Shown: positions 14,213-21,602 of the stretch, one piece after another
Layout of the letters: every line of letters starts with the position of its first letter
Position numbering within the stretch: the first letter of the stretch is position 1
NCBI GenBank assembly: GCA_910579015.1
Contig: CAJTRO010000020.1
Span: 1 to 42,968, forward strand
Direction: 5' to 3'
Origin: an uncultured Dorea sp.
Lineage (GTDB): Bacteria; Bacillota_A; Clostridia; Lachnospirales; Lachnospiraceae
Length of the DNA stretch: 42,968 bases
Position numbers and translations under genes: made by a program
Notes under the pieces: generated by a model
Database searches by the model: none
Seen by the model: the letters and a program-made list of their open reading frames with translations, nothing else
Told to the model about the DNA's origin: nothing

Positions 14213-15544
14213 ATGAAAATACAATTATCCGAACACTTCACTTACAAAAAAATGATCCAATTCGTATTGCCTTCTATCGTTATGATGATATTTACTTCTA
14301 TCTACGGAGTGATCGACGGTCTCTTCGTCTCTAACTTCGTCGGGAAGACGGCCTTTGCCGCCATCAATCTGATCATGCCCCTTCTGATGGGGTTAAGCGC
14401 CCTTGGCTTCATGATCGGCACGGGAGGCAGCGCCATCGTATCCAAAGCGCTTGGCGAAGGCAGAAGAGATCTGGCCAATCAGTATTTCTCAATGCTGGTC
14501 TACGTCTCGATCACCGGCGGGATCATCCTTGCTGTAACCGGTATGTTCTTATTGCGCCCGATTGCCCTTCTGCTTGGAGCCAGCGGAGAGCTTATCGAAC
14601 TCTGTGTCCTGTATGGGCGGATCCTTCTGGTCTCTTTAACGGCATTCCTGTTGCAGAACGTATTCCAGAGCTTCTTTGTCACCGCCGAGAAGCCCCAGCT
14701 GGGGCTGAAAGTGACGATTGCCGCAGGTCTTACGAATATCGTGCTGGATTACCTGTTCATTGCCGTATTCCGATGGGGGATCGCCGGCGCAGCCGTTGCA
14801 ACAGCGATCAGCGAGACTGTGGGCGGACTTTTTCCCATCCTGTATTTTGCCCGCAAGAATGAAAGCCTGCTCCAACTGGTAAAGGCGCCTCTTGACGTCC
14901 GGGCGCTGGGAAAAGCCTGCGCCAACGGCTCTTCTGAGTTGATGACCAACCTGTCGATGTCTATTGTGAATTCACTCTATAATCTACAGTTGATCTCCAT
15001 TGCCGGCGAAAACGGAGTTGCGGCCTACGGTACGATCATGTATGTAAATTTTATTTTTATCGCTATATTCCTTGGATATTCCATCGGAAGCGCGCCCATC
15101 ATCGGTTACCACTATGGTGCAGGCAGCCATGATGAGCTTAAGAATCTGCTGCGGATGAGCCTGTCTATCGTAGGCATCTGCGGAATACTGCTGATACTGC
15201 TTGCACAGATCATGGCGGCGCCTCTGGCCGGCATCTTTGTCGGTTACGACAGTGAACTGGAAGCCGTGACCTGCCACGGTTTCCGTCTGTACGCGGTCTC
15301 ATTCCTTATCTGCGGATTCAATATCTTCGGCTCAGCGTTCTTCACCGCTCTTGGCAACGGTATTGTATCCGCGGCGATCTCATTTCTCCGTACACTGGTC
15401 TTCCAGACCGCTGTCCTGCTGACACTCCCGCTGATCCTGGGGATAAACGGCATCTGGCTTGCCATGGCTGTTGCAGAAGCGCTGACACTGATCATAACCG
15501 TGTGGTTCCTGGTGAATCGAAGGAAGCAGTATCATTATGCATGA
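14213..15544 (+). CDS. MATE family efflux transporter
   Basis: The 443-residue membrane protein has about twelve segments arranged as two similar halves. Typical MATE features are P-S-I-V-M-M-I-F-T-S-I-Y-G-V-I-D-G in the first helix, and I-G-T-G-G-S-A-I-V-S-K-A-L-G-E-G-R. It exports cationic drugs or metabolites using a sodium or proton gradient. Its position behind a MarR gene under a repressed strong promoter suggests substrate-induced export. AAAGGAGG precedes the ATG. Its last nine codons and 14 following bases are triplicated in the tandem array at 15515-15637. Confidence 0.94.
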   Translation: MKIQLSEHFTYKKMIQFVLPSIVMMIFTSIYGVIDGLFVSNFVGKTAFAAINLIMPLLMGLSALGFMIGTGGSAIVSKALGEGRRDLANQYFSMLVYVSITGGIILAVTGMFLLRPIALLLGASGELIELCVLYGRILLVSLTAFLLQNVFQSFFVTAEKPQLGLKVTIAAGLTNIVLDYLFIAVFRWGIAGAAVATAISETVGGLFPILYFARKNESLLQLVKAPLDVRALGKACANGSSELMTNLSMSIVNSLYNLQLISIAGENGVAAYGTIMYVNFIFIAIFLGYSIGSAPIIGYHYGAGSHDELKNLLRMSLSIVGICGILLILLAQIMAAPLAGIFVGYDSELEAVTCHGFRLYAVSFLICGFNIFGSAFFTALGNGIVSAAISFLRTLVFQTAVLLTLPLILGINGIWLAMAVAEALTLIITVWFLVNRRKQYHYA

Positions 15545-15637
15545 CAGCTTCCGCGAATCAAGGAATGCAGCATCATTATGCATGACAGCTTCCGCGAATC
15601 GAAAAAGGCAGTATCATCCTGCATGACAGCTTCTGCA
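15515..15637 (+). repeat. Three tandem 41-bp units at the MATE gene 3' end
   Basis: Units lie at 15515-15555, 15556-15596 and 15597-15637. The first contains the last codons and TGA stop of the MATE gene; the next two are downstream copies with few differences. Each contains the motif ATGCATGACAGCTTC or a close variant. Confidence 0.95.
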
Positions 15638-15639
15638 CA

Positions 15640-15665
15640 GGCTCCTGCGTCTTTCGGCAGGAGCC
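15640..15665. terminator. Hairpin between convergent MATE and GNAT genes
   Basis: GGCTCCTGC (15640-15648) and GCAGGAGCC (15657-15665) form a 9-bp perfect stem with an 8-base loop. No T-run follows on either strand, so termination strength is unclear. Confidence 0.5.
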
Positions 15666-15710
15666 CGGCTTAAATATGCCCGGATTTCCGTTCTTCTTTC
15701 GGGCGGTCAC

Positions 15711-16595
15711 TTAAGATTCTGCACTAATATCTTCTTCATAGTAATCCGTCTTATGCTCCACTTCAAATCCGCATGACAGGTAGAGGTGATATGCCCTCTG
15801 ATTTTCAGAATCTACCTCTATCACGATCTCCTCTCTACCGCCTGCCATCTCGTTCAGAATATATCTGACAAGCAACTTCCCAAGCCCTTTTCCACGGTAT
15901 TCCTTGAGGACGCCCAGCCCATAGATACAGACTTCATCATCATCAAGGTTCACATGGCACACCCCCGCCGGGATATCACGCCAGTATTCCAGATAGCCTC
16001 TCCGGTTCGAAGCCGGAAGAACCGCCTCCAGAAATACTTCCACCTCGTCGTCCATCTCAAGCGCATCTGCCGCCACTGTTCGATAATCTTCACTGTTCTT
16101 CGCAGTCACGGGACAGAAACGGACCTCAGAAGCTATACTCCCTTGAATCTCACCCGGCGTATGCTTTTCGGCGTTCCATTTCATCTTATATTCTGAGAAT
16201 GCATATGCCGCACGGTACCAGTGCTTAACCGCTTCCCGGCCGACAGCACAGTCGGCATCAACAACATAAATCAACTTCTGGATCGATTTCTCCTTACATA
16301 CATCCTTTGCTTTTTCATAGAGCATGTGAAAACATCCTCTCCTGCGGTACTGCGGATGCGTATATGCGGTCACCTCCGCCTCCCCTTTTTCCGGCATAAA
16401 AAGTATCAGAAAAGCAATCAGCTTCTCCTCCTCATACAGCAGATAAAATGCCGGAATCGTCTTATCATAATTCAATTCTGTTGATAAATAGACCTGACCT
16501 TCAGCCTTGTCATATTCGTTACAGACCTCATGCAGGTCAAGAATATCCCTCCTGATATGCTCAGGAAGCGTTGTCTTACAGATAACACCGCCCAT
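15711..16595 (-). CDS. Double-domain GNAT family N-acetyltransferase
   Basis: The 294-residue protein has two GNAT folds. The first has the acetyl-CoA loop Y-R-R-R-G-C-F near residue 83 after T-A-Y-T-H-P-Q. The second has V-L-K-E-Y-R-G-K-G-L-G-K-L-L near residue 230, followed by V-D-S-E-N-Q-R-A-Y-H-L-Y-x-x-x-G-F. The second R-G-K-G-L-G loop is complete and is probably the active copy; the first is less canonical. The acyl acceptor is unknown. It lies 31 bases after the radical SAM gene on the same strand and may be co-transcribed. AGAGGA precedes the ATG. Confidence 0.85.
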   Translation of the reverse strand: MGGVICKTTLPEHIRRDILDLHEVCNEYDKAEGQVYLSTELNYDKTIPAFYLLYEEEKLIAFLILFMPEKGEAEVTAYTHPQYRRRGCFHMLYEKAKDVCKEKSIQKLIYVVDADCAVGREAVKHWYRAAYAFSEYKMKWNAEKHTPGEIQGSIASEVRFCPVTAKNSEDYRTVAADALEMDDEVEVFLEAVLPASNRRGYLEYWRDIPAGVCHVNLDDDEVCIYGLGVLKEYRGKGLGKLLVRYILNEMAGGREEIVIEVDSENQRAYHLYLSCGFEVEHKTDYYEEDISAES

Positions 16596-16626
16596 TCATC
16601 TATCCTCTCGTATCTCAAAATAGTTT

Positions 16627-17544
16627 TCAGACAGTCTTCCACACGCTCCCGCCGTCACATCTTTCCAGCGCCGGACATTCTCCCTGGACATAAGAGTACA
16701 CCTCCGTCTCCGGCGTCTCTTCGATCACTTTGCTAAGCCGCGCCAGCATCTTATCTTTATCCTTTGGAATCCTTCCCTTCACCCGGAATTCGATAAAATC
16801 ATGGAACCCGTCATACAGAATATCTGCCGTAAGCAGCTCTATCAGACGGCGTTCCTCTTCAAGGTTCTCCCTCTCGGATGCCGGAACAAAACTGCCGTCC
16901 AGTATATTCTGATAAAGCGGCACTTCCTTATGCAGAAACATGGAGAAATTCACTACGTGCGCCGGCTTTGTCCGGTTCAGGAATTCTGCCAGTGCACAGG
17001 CATTCTCCATTCCTCTGCCCTTCCCCGCCACTCCCGTCATAATGTGGGCGTCATAGATCATGCCGGCCTTGTGAAGATGCCCGATTGCCTCATAAGCCTG
17101 TCCCTGATCGTGGTCCTTCTCCATGAGCGCAAGCACATCGTCAAGGCCGCTTTCAATCCCGAGATACAGGTGCCGTACCCCTAACTTGTAAAATGTCTCC
17201 AGTTCTGCATCCGACCGCTTCAGGATACTTGTCACCGTCGCGTCCATATTGATCTCTTCGCATTCCGGGAAATAGCGCCTTATCATCTCCAGGATCATGA
17301 TCAGCCTCTCGCTTTTCTGGGCGAATGCATTGCCATCTCCCAGAAAGATCCTCCTGGGATTCCCGCCTGCTTTTTTAACCCGTACCAGTTCTCCTTCTAT
17401 CTGTTCACAGGGAAGTTCCCGGTACTTAAGGTGCCGGAACAGGTTGCAGAATCGGCATCGGTTGTAGGAACATCCCACCATGATCGGCAGCATGAACGAA
17501 GCTCGTTCCATAGGCGCACGGCAGATTTGTCCTTCATATTCCAT
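16627..17544 (-). CDS. Radical SAM protein with CX4CX2C cluster motif
   Basis: The 305-residue protein binds a [4Fe-4S] cluster through Cys25, Cys30 and Cys33 (VGCSYNRCRFC). That spacing (CX4CX2C) is one residue longer than the standard CX3CX2C, as in a subgroup with GCxxNxCxFC. The fold continues with F-L-G-D-G-N-A (SAM-binding strand), N-M-D-A-T, and L-Y-L-G-I-E-S-G-L-D, then G-K-G. The chemistry and substrate are unknown. The ribosome site TAGGAGG precedes the ATG at 17544. A likely promoter is at 17693-17720. Confidence 0.85.
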   Translation of the reverse strand: MEYEGQICRAPMERASFMLPIMVGCSYNRCRFCNLFRHLKYRELPCEQIEGELVRVKKAGGNPRRIFLGDGNAFAQKSERLIMILEMIRRYFPECEEINMDATVTSILKRSDAELETFYKLGVRHLYLGIESGLDDVLALMEKDHDQGQAYEAIGHLHKAGMIYDAHIMTGVAGKGRGMENACALAEFLNRTKPAHVVNFSMFLHKEVPLYQNILDGSFVPASERENLEEERRLIELLTADILYDGFHDFIEFRVKGRIPKDKDKMLARLSKVIEETPETEVYSYVQGECPALERCDGGSVWKTV

Positions 17545-17692
17545 AGCTCCACCTCCTAAACAACTCTTTCGGTAATTGCAGTTCGTATCTTTTTTGATAG
17601 TATAACATAGATGAAAATGTATTGCCAGATTATTGACCGCAGAAGCCGGCGAAAGTGCCGATGGAACAATTCCCTCCTTTGGTGACCTAAGG

Positions 17693-17720
17693 ATAATACT
17701 TTACGCCGCGCCAAAGTCAA
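17693..17720 (-). promoter_or_regulatory. Candidate promoter of the radical SAM gene
   Basis: On the minus strand, TTGACT (17720-17715) and TATTAT (17698-17693) are 16 bases apart. It lies about 150 bases upstream of the radical SAM start and just after the yaaA stop codon. Confidence 0.5.
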
Positions 17721-17751
17721 TATTCTTTTCATAACTTATCAAAAAATCTCC

Positions 17752-18498
17752 TCAGACAGAACGGATAAATATATACTCTCTGTCAGATGACAATTCTTCC
17801 TGAAACTGATACCCCAGGCGGTCGAACCGGCGGATTTCTTCCACATCCTCAATACCTCTCTCCGCCATAAAACGCACCATCTCCCCGCGCGCCATCTTCG
17901 CCTGCGTCCCTTTTTGTATCACCTTCCCGCTCTTCCATTCTCCGAAAACGCAGGTGATAAAGGTATCCTCCGGTTTCAGATATTTCTCGATACACCTTGA
18001 ATATTCCTTAGACGCAAGATTCAGAATCACGCCGTCTTTCTCATGTATCTCCTGGTATAACCGATCCTCCCAGAATTCATACAGGTTCTTTTTCCCGTTT
18101 ACCCCCGCCTTCGCCTGCATCTCCAGCCGGTACGGCACTACACCGTCCAGAGGTTTCAGCACGCCGTAGAACCCGGAGAGGATCCGTAAGCGCTCCTGCA
18201 CATAATCCCACTCCTTCTGGGTAAATACTTCCGGCGCCATATACTGATACTGGATCCCTTCATAGGATATAAGAGCAGGCGTCAGATTCCTTCTAAGATC
18301 CATATCCAGAAACCGGCGGTAATTCAATTCTGCGATCTTGCCGTTACAATTCCACAGAGCCTGCGCCTCCTCAAAGGACAGGGTACGGATCCAGTCCTTC
18401 AGAAGCTCTGTCTCCTCTAAGAAGACCGGGAGCACAGGCGTAGGAAATGCATCCGCATCCATATTCATTTTCTTTGCCGGGGAAATAATAATCCTCAT
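17752..18498 (-). CDS. yaaA: Peroxide stress protein YaaA (DUF328)
   Basis: The 248-residue cytoplasmic protein begins MRIIISPAKKMN, the hallmark of the YaaA family. It has N-G-K-I-A-E-L-N-Y-R-R-F, A-L-I-S-Y-E-G-I-Q-Y-Q-Y-M, L-S-G-F-Y-G-V-L-K-P-L-D and N-L-A-S-K-E-Y. In E. coli, YaaA limits intracellular free iron during peroxide stress and binds DNA. The start at 18498 has GGAGG eleven bases upstream, slightly far. A GTG at 18516 would add six residues not typical of the family. It follows the AAA-ATPase gene by 26 bases. Confidence 0.93.
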   Translation of the reverse strand: MRIIISPAKKMNMDADAFPTPVLPVFLEETELLKDWIRTLSFEEAQALWNCNGKIAELNYRRFLDMDLRRNLTPALISYEGIQYQYMAPEVFTQKEWDYVQERLRILSGFYGVLKPLDGVVPYRLEMQAKAGVNGKKNLYEFWEDRLYQEIHEKDGVILNLASKEYSRCIEKYLKPEDTFITCVFGEWKSGKVIQKGTQAKMARGEMVRFMAERGIEDVEEIRRFDRLGYQFQEELSSDREYIFIRSV

Positions 18499-18524
18499 AA
18501 ATGACTGTTCCTCCACATTCTCAC

Positions 18525-20126
18525 TTATACAACAGCCTCAATTAAAATCTTGCCGTCCAGTAAGAGCTCTCTCACTCCGATCTCCTTATGCTTATTAAAA
18601 TTAAAACTAAGCATGTACCCTCTGTCCAGATGATAATATTCAAGATAATCCAACAACTGCTTTTCTCCTCTCATGTGATATGCATTTCCTCTCCATACTT
18701 TTAATTCTACAACTATCTGCTCTCCGCCATAATCAATAATTACATCCGTCCGTTCCCTGTTACGTGTCTTCGCCTCGATATAATAATTTCCGCTTCCATT
18801 GATAATTGGACGGAGAAACAACAGAAAATATCTTCTTCCGTCCTCCTCATAGAATGCCAGTCCCCGATCCCCGTACAATTCATCAAAATATCGTACAAAC
18901 TTTTCCAACACTAGCCGCATATTTAAGCGTCCGTTTTCGATAAACTGATTCTTATCCTGTGAAGCCGCCCGGTACATTCTTGTCCCCTGCATCTGCAAAG
19001 TTGTCAAAAAGAGGTTGTATAAACGCATTTCAAAAATCCGGTTTGAAATACGGACAGTTCCTCCGTCCTTTTTAACAAATCCATACATTTCTGCCATTCC
19101 GATCACGTCGTGGTCCGGATTATATATGATACTCTGCCCCTGGAACAGCATCGCATACAACATCTCTTTCAAATCAGGATACAACTCTATTTTCCCGATC
19201 AAAGAATCGAACAAGGTATTCTTCTCTCCCAGCAGGCAGTTGACTGCCTCCAGCATCCCTTCCCTTGTCCATGCGCTGTGTCTGTCCGGGAATCTGGCGC
19301 TGCCCGCCACCTGTTCATCAACCAGTTTACACAATCTGGATACCAGAAATGGATATCCGTCAGTGTAATCATAGAGCATCCTTGACATCTCCCCGGTATC
19401 CATACCTGTTCCGTGATCCTCCTCGTACTCACGGAGCATCCCTTCTATATCTTCTACAGAAAAACTCATTTCCACCAGAAAATCTGCCGCAATATTCCAG
19501 GGACTGTTTACCTTCTCCTCACGGTCTGCCGTAATTTTACGTTTCAGATTCTTTACATCATGCACCCCTGCAAGGATTACCGACTGAAACACAGATCTTT
19601 TGTCTCTGTTGATATAATATCCTCTGAGTAACGCAAGGAAATCAAGGAAAACCTGATTATTCGACGCGCTGTCCACCTCGTCAACCATCAGGATGATCTT
19701 CTTCTCTGACTGCCTGCACCACCTTGCCAGACACCGGAACAACAACGAAAGAGCCGCTCTTCTCCCCGTCCCAGCAGCAAATTCCTCTAACTCGTTCCTG
19801 ATATCCTGCGGAATCTCTGCATATCCTTCCGTCACATCCAGGATTTCCCTTGCAAATGCTTCCGAAAATAATTCTTCAGACGCAAAATCGGCCTGACTTA
19901 TCGTCTGAAAATCAATGCTCACAACCAGATATTCGTCTTCCAGAAATCTCTCCAAAGCCTTTAATATAGTCGTCTTTCCAAATTGTCTGGCCCGGTTGAC
20001 TGTAAAATATTCTCCCGCGTCAACCATCGCCTTAATCTGCCTTAACCTCCCCGTCAAATCCACCATATAGTGAATCTTCGGCTTACAATCCCCATTTACA
20101 TTAAAAATTCTACTGCTCTTCCTCAT
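18525..20126 (-). CDS. AAA-ATPase-like protein with PD-(D/E)XK nuclease-like C-terminus
   Basis: The 533-residue protein belongs to the large 'AAA-ATPase_like/DUF1703' group common in gut anaerobes, whose role is unknown. The N-terminus F-N-V-N-G-D-C-K-P-K-I-H-Y-M-V-D is typical. The nucleotide site is N-R-A-R-Q-F-G-K-T-T (G50-K51-T52), with Walker B ILMVDEVDSA (D149-E150) and a long helical middle with a Y-x-x-G-Y-P-F-L-V-S sensor-like motif. The C-terminal part holds a PD-(D/E)XK-like core: E451 or D461 (RTDVIIDY), then E474-L-K476 (VVELKVW) and a helix with a Gln. It overlaps the XRE regulator gene by 17 bases, so the pair is translated together. GAGGAG precedes the ATG. Confidence 0.85.
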   Translation of the reverse strand: MRKSSRIFNVNGDCKPKIHYMVDLTGRLRQIKAMVDAGEYFTVNRARQFGKTTILKALERFLEDEYLVVSIDFQTISQADFASEELFSEAFAREILDVTEGYAEIPQDIRNELEEFAAGTGRRAALSLLFRCLARWCRQSEKKIILMVDEVDSASNNQVFLDFLALLRGYYINRDKRSVFQSVILAGVHDVKNLKRKITADREEKVNSPWNIAADFLVEMSFSVEDIEGMLREYEEDHGTGMDTGEMSRMLYDYTDGYPFLVSRLCKLVDEQVAGSARFPDRHSAWTREGMLEAVNCLLGEKNTLFDSLIGKIELYPDLKEMLYAMLFQGQSIIYNPDHDVIGMAEMYGFVKKDGGTVRISNRIFEMRLYNLFLTTLQMQGTRMYRAASQDKNQFIENGRLNMRLVLEKFVRYFDELYGDRGLAFYEEDGRRYFLLFLRPIINGSGNYYIEAKTRNRERTDVIIDYGGEQIVVELKVWRGNAYHMRGEKQLLDYLEYYHLDRGYMLSFNFNKHKEIGVRELLLDGKILIEAVV

Positions 20127-20310
20127 AGATAAAAATCTCCTCGATACTCATCCCAAAATATCGGGCAATCTTAAACGCCAGTATGATCGACGGATTATAC
20201 CGGCCGTTCTCCAGCGAACCAATTGTCTGACGCGACACCTTTAGCGCCAGCGCCAGCTCCTCCTGCCGAATCCCCCGCTTTCTGCGCAGCTCTTCCAAAC
20301 GATTCTTCAT
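20110..20310 (-). CDS. XRE family HTH regulator
   Basis: The 66-residue protein is a single helix-turn-helix domain: R-L-E-E-L-R-R-K-R-G-I-R-Q-E-E-L-A then V-S-R-Q-T-I-G-S-L-E-N-G-R-Y-N-P-S. The ending F-G-M-S-I-E-E-I-F is that of the small YgzD/Cro-like repressors. It probably represses its own operon (regulator plus AAA-ATPase/nuclease) through the paired sites at 20359-20369 and 20407-20417. The ATG at 20310 has only a weak ribosome site (GGATGGAA). An in-frame upstream start at 20352 would add 14 residues outside the fold. Confidence 0.9.
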   Translation of the reverse strand: MKNRLEELRRKRGIRQEELALALKVSRQTIGSLENGRYNPSIILAFKIARYFGMSIEEIFIYEEEQ

Positions 20311-20358
20311 GTAGTTCCATCCCCAAATCTGCATTGACGCCTGACTTCTCACAAAAGG

Positions 20359-20417
20359 AAAGTATGCTTTCCACCTCTATGTTATCTTAAATCTGATAGA
20401 CATGTCAAGCATACTTT
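20359..20417 (-). promoter_or_regulatory. XRE/AAA promoter with two mirrored operators
   Basis: On the minus strand, TTGACA (20408-20403) and TAACAT (20384-20379) are 18 bases apart. AAAGTATGCTT occurs at 20417-20407 (overlapping the -35) and its exact inverse at 20369-20359 (near the start point). Each is itself nearly palindromic (AAG-N4-CTT). Two sites in mirror order around the promoter fit an autorepressor that can bridge them. Confidence 0.78.
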
Positions 20418-20456
20418 TCATCCTGGAAATAATAAATATCCCTTCCAGCCAGTCTC

Positions 20457-21224
20457 TTAATTTATAAACAATTCATTCTTCTTTCGATTCTTACATGCTT
20501 TCTTAAGCTTCTGCGCACCTGCCGCAACCAGCAGTTTGCTGACACTGCGGTTTTTCTGCGGACAGACGGCGATACAGCGCATACATGTAATACATCTGTC
20601 ATGATCTGTACTCATCGGCAGATCCGTCGGGATTGCGCCGACCGGGCACTTCTCGGCACAAATCCCGCATTTCGTACAAGACTTGCCTGACCTCGGCTTC
20701 ATAGGCACGCCGTCGAATGTGCGGTAGGGGCTGTTTCCCGGCACCGCGGGAACTTCCGCAAGACTGCCGTCCCAAAGCCCTCTCCTGATCCGATCCCCAA
20801 AACCTTCCAGCTCTCTTCTGTCTTCTGCATCCGGCCGTCCCGCCGCGAACTGGCGCATGATCGAATGCTCCGCCACAGCCGCGATCGCCGCCACCGGACG
20901 GAATCCGGCCTCTGATAATACATCGTTTAATTCCAGCATCGTATCATCATAGGCCCTGTTTCCGTACACGGTGATGGGAATTGCTCTCGCCTGATTCCCT
21001 TTCATCTGTCCAAGCCTCTCACCCGCAATCTGCGGGATCCTTCCCCCGTAAGAGGGGACGGCCGCGACGCAGACATCCTCCTCTTCGAATGAAAACGATG
21101 TAAAATCAAGACTCCTGTTCGTCAAGTCAATCAGCGTACTGTCCGGGCCAAGTCTCTCTGTAACAATGTCTGCCGCCTTTTTCGTGCCTCCGACAGGACT
21201 GAATATGATCTCATATACTTTCAT
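20457..21224 (-). CDS. EFR1-type flavodoxin/ferredoxin fusion
   Basis: The 255-residue protein has an N-terminal flavodoxin-like domain (I-I-F-S-P-V-G-G-T-K-K-A-A at 7-19, A-V-P-S-Y-G-G-R, V-Y-G-N-R-A-Y-D-D) and a C-terminal 2[4Fe-4S] ferredoxin. The clusters are bound by C183, C186, C189, C193 and C211, C214, C217, C221 (CxxCxxCxxxCP twice). It would carry electrons between FMN and low-potential clusters. It starts four bases after the DUF1667 stop codon, so it is the last gene of the glycerol operon and may take electrons from glycerol-3-phosphate oxidation. A small CTGGAA/TTCCAG hairpin lies 9-35 bases before 20457. Confidence 0.88.
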   Translation of the reverse strand: MKVYEIIFSPVGGTKKAADIVTERLGPDSTLIDLTNRSLDFTSFSFEEEDVCVAAVPSYGGRIPQIAGERLGQMKGNQARAIPITVYGNRAYDDTMLELNDVLSEAGFRPVAAIAAVAEHSIMRQFAAGRPDAEDRRELEGFGDRIRRGLWDGSLAEVPAVPGNSPYRTFDGVPMKPRSGKSCTKCGICAEKCPVGAIPTDLPMSTDHDRCITCMRCIAVCPQKNRSVSKLLVAAGAQKLKKACKNRKKNELFIN

Positions 21225-21228
21225 TCAA

Positions 21229-21597
21229 CTATTCCTCCCTCTCCACAGCCTTTGTCGCCACGATATTCACTCCGGTTCCCGCCGCATCTTCCAAGATCAC
21301 GTCTCCGATACGAATCGGCGCTTTGGCCGTAACATTCTTCAATGCCCTGACACATTCCATAACCTTGCCTTTGGGAATGTCCGCCTTCGTCTTTACGGAA
21401 ACCATGGGCTCTCTCCCCCCGGTCACCTTTACCGTAGATGTCACAATCCTGGTCGGATTCGTCAGTTCTTTCCCTGCATAAGTCTCGCCGCGCTTGCAGG
21501 TATTTCCTTCAATGCTTACAATTGCCCCCTTTTCCATCGCAACCGTGAGCATACAGCCCATCGGACAATTGATGCATATCAGCTTCCTCTCTTCCAT
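21229..21597 (-). CDS. DUF1667 protein, putative third subunit of glycerol-3-phosphate oxidoreductase
   Basis: The 122-residue protein begins with a cysteine pattern C-I-N-C-P-M-G-C (CxxCxxxC) plus a fourth Cys in G-N-T-C-K-R-G, suitable for a small iron-sulfur or zinc site. Family members (DUF1667) normally follow two FAD proteins of glpA and glpB type in clostridia and are thought to be a third subunit in place of GlpC. Its start is five bases after the glpB-like stop, with GGAGGAG inside the end of that gene. Confidence 0.85.
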   Translation of the reverse strand: MEERKLICINCPMGCMLTVAMEKGAIVSIEGNTCKRGETYAGKELTNPTRIVTSTVKVTGGREPMVSVKTKADIPKGKVMECVRALKNVTAKAPIRIGDVILEDAAGTGVNIVATKAVEREE

Positions 21598-21602
21598 ACG
21601 TA

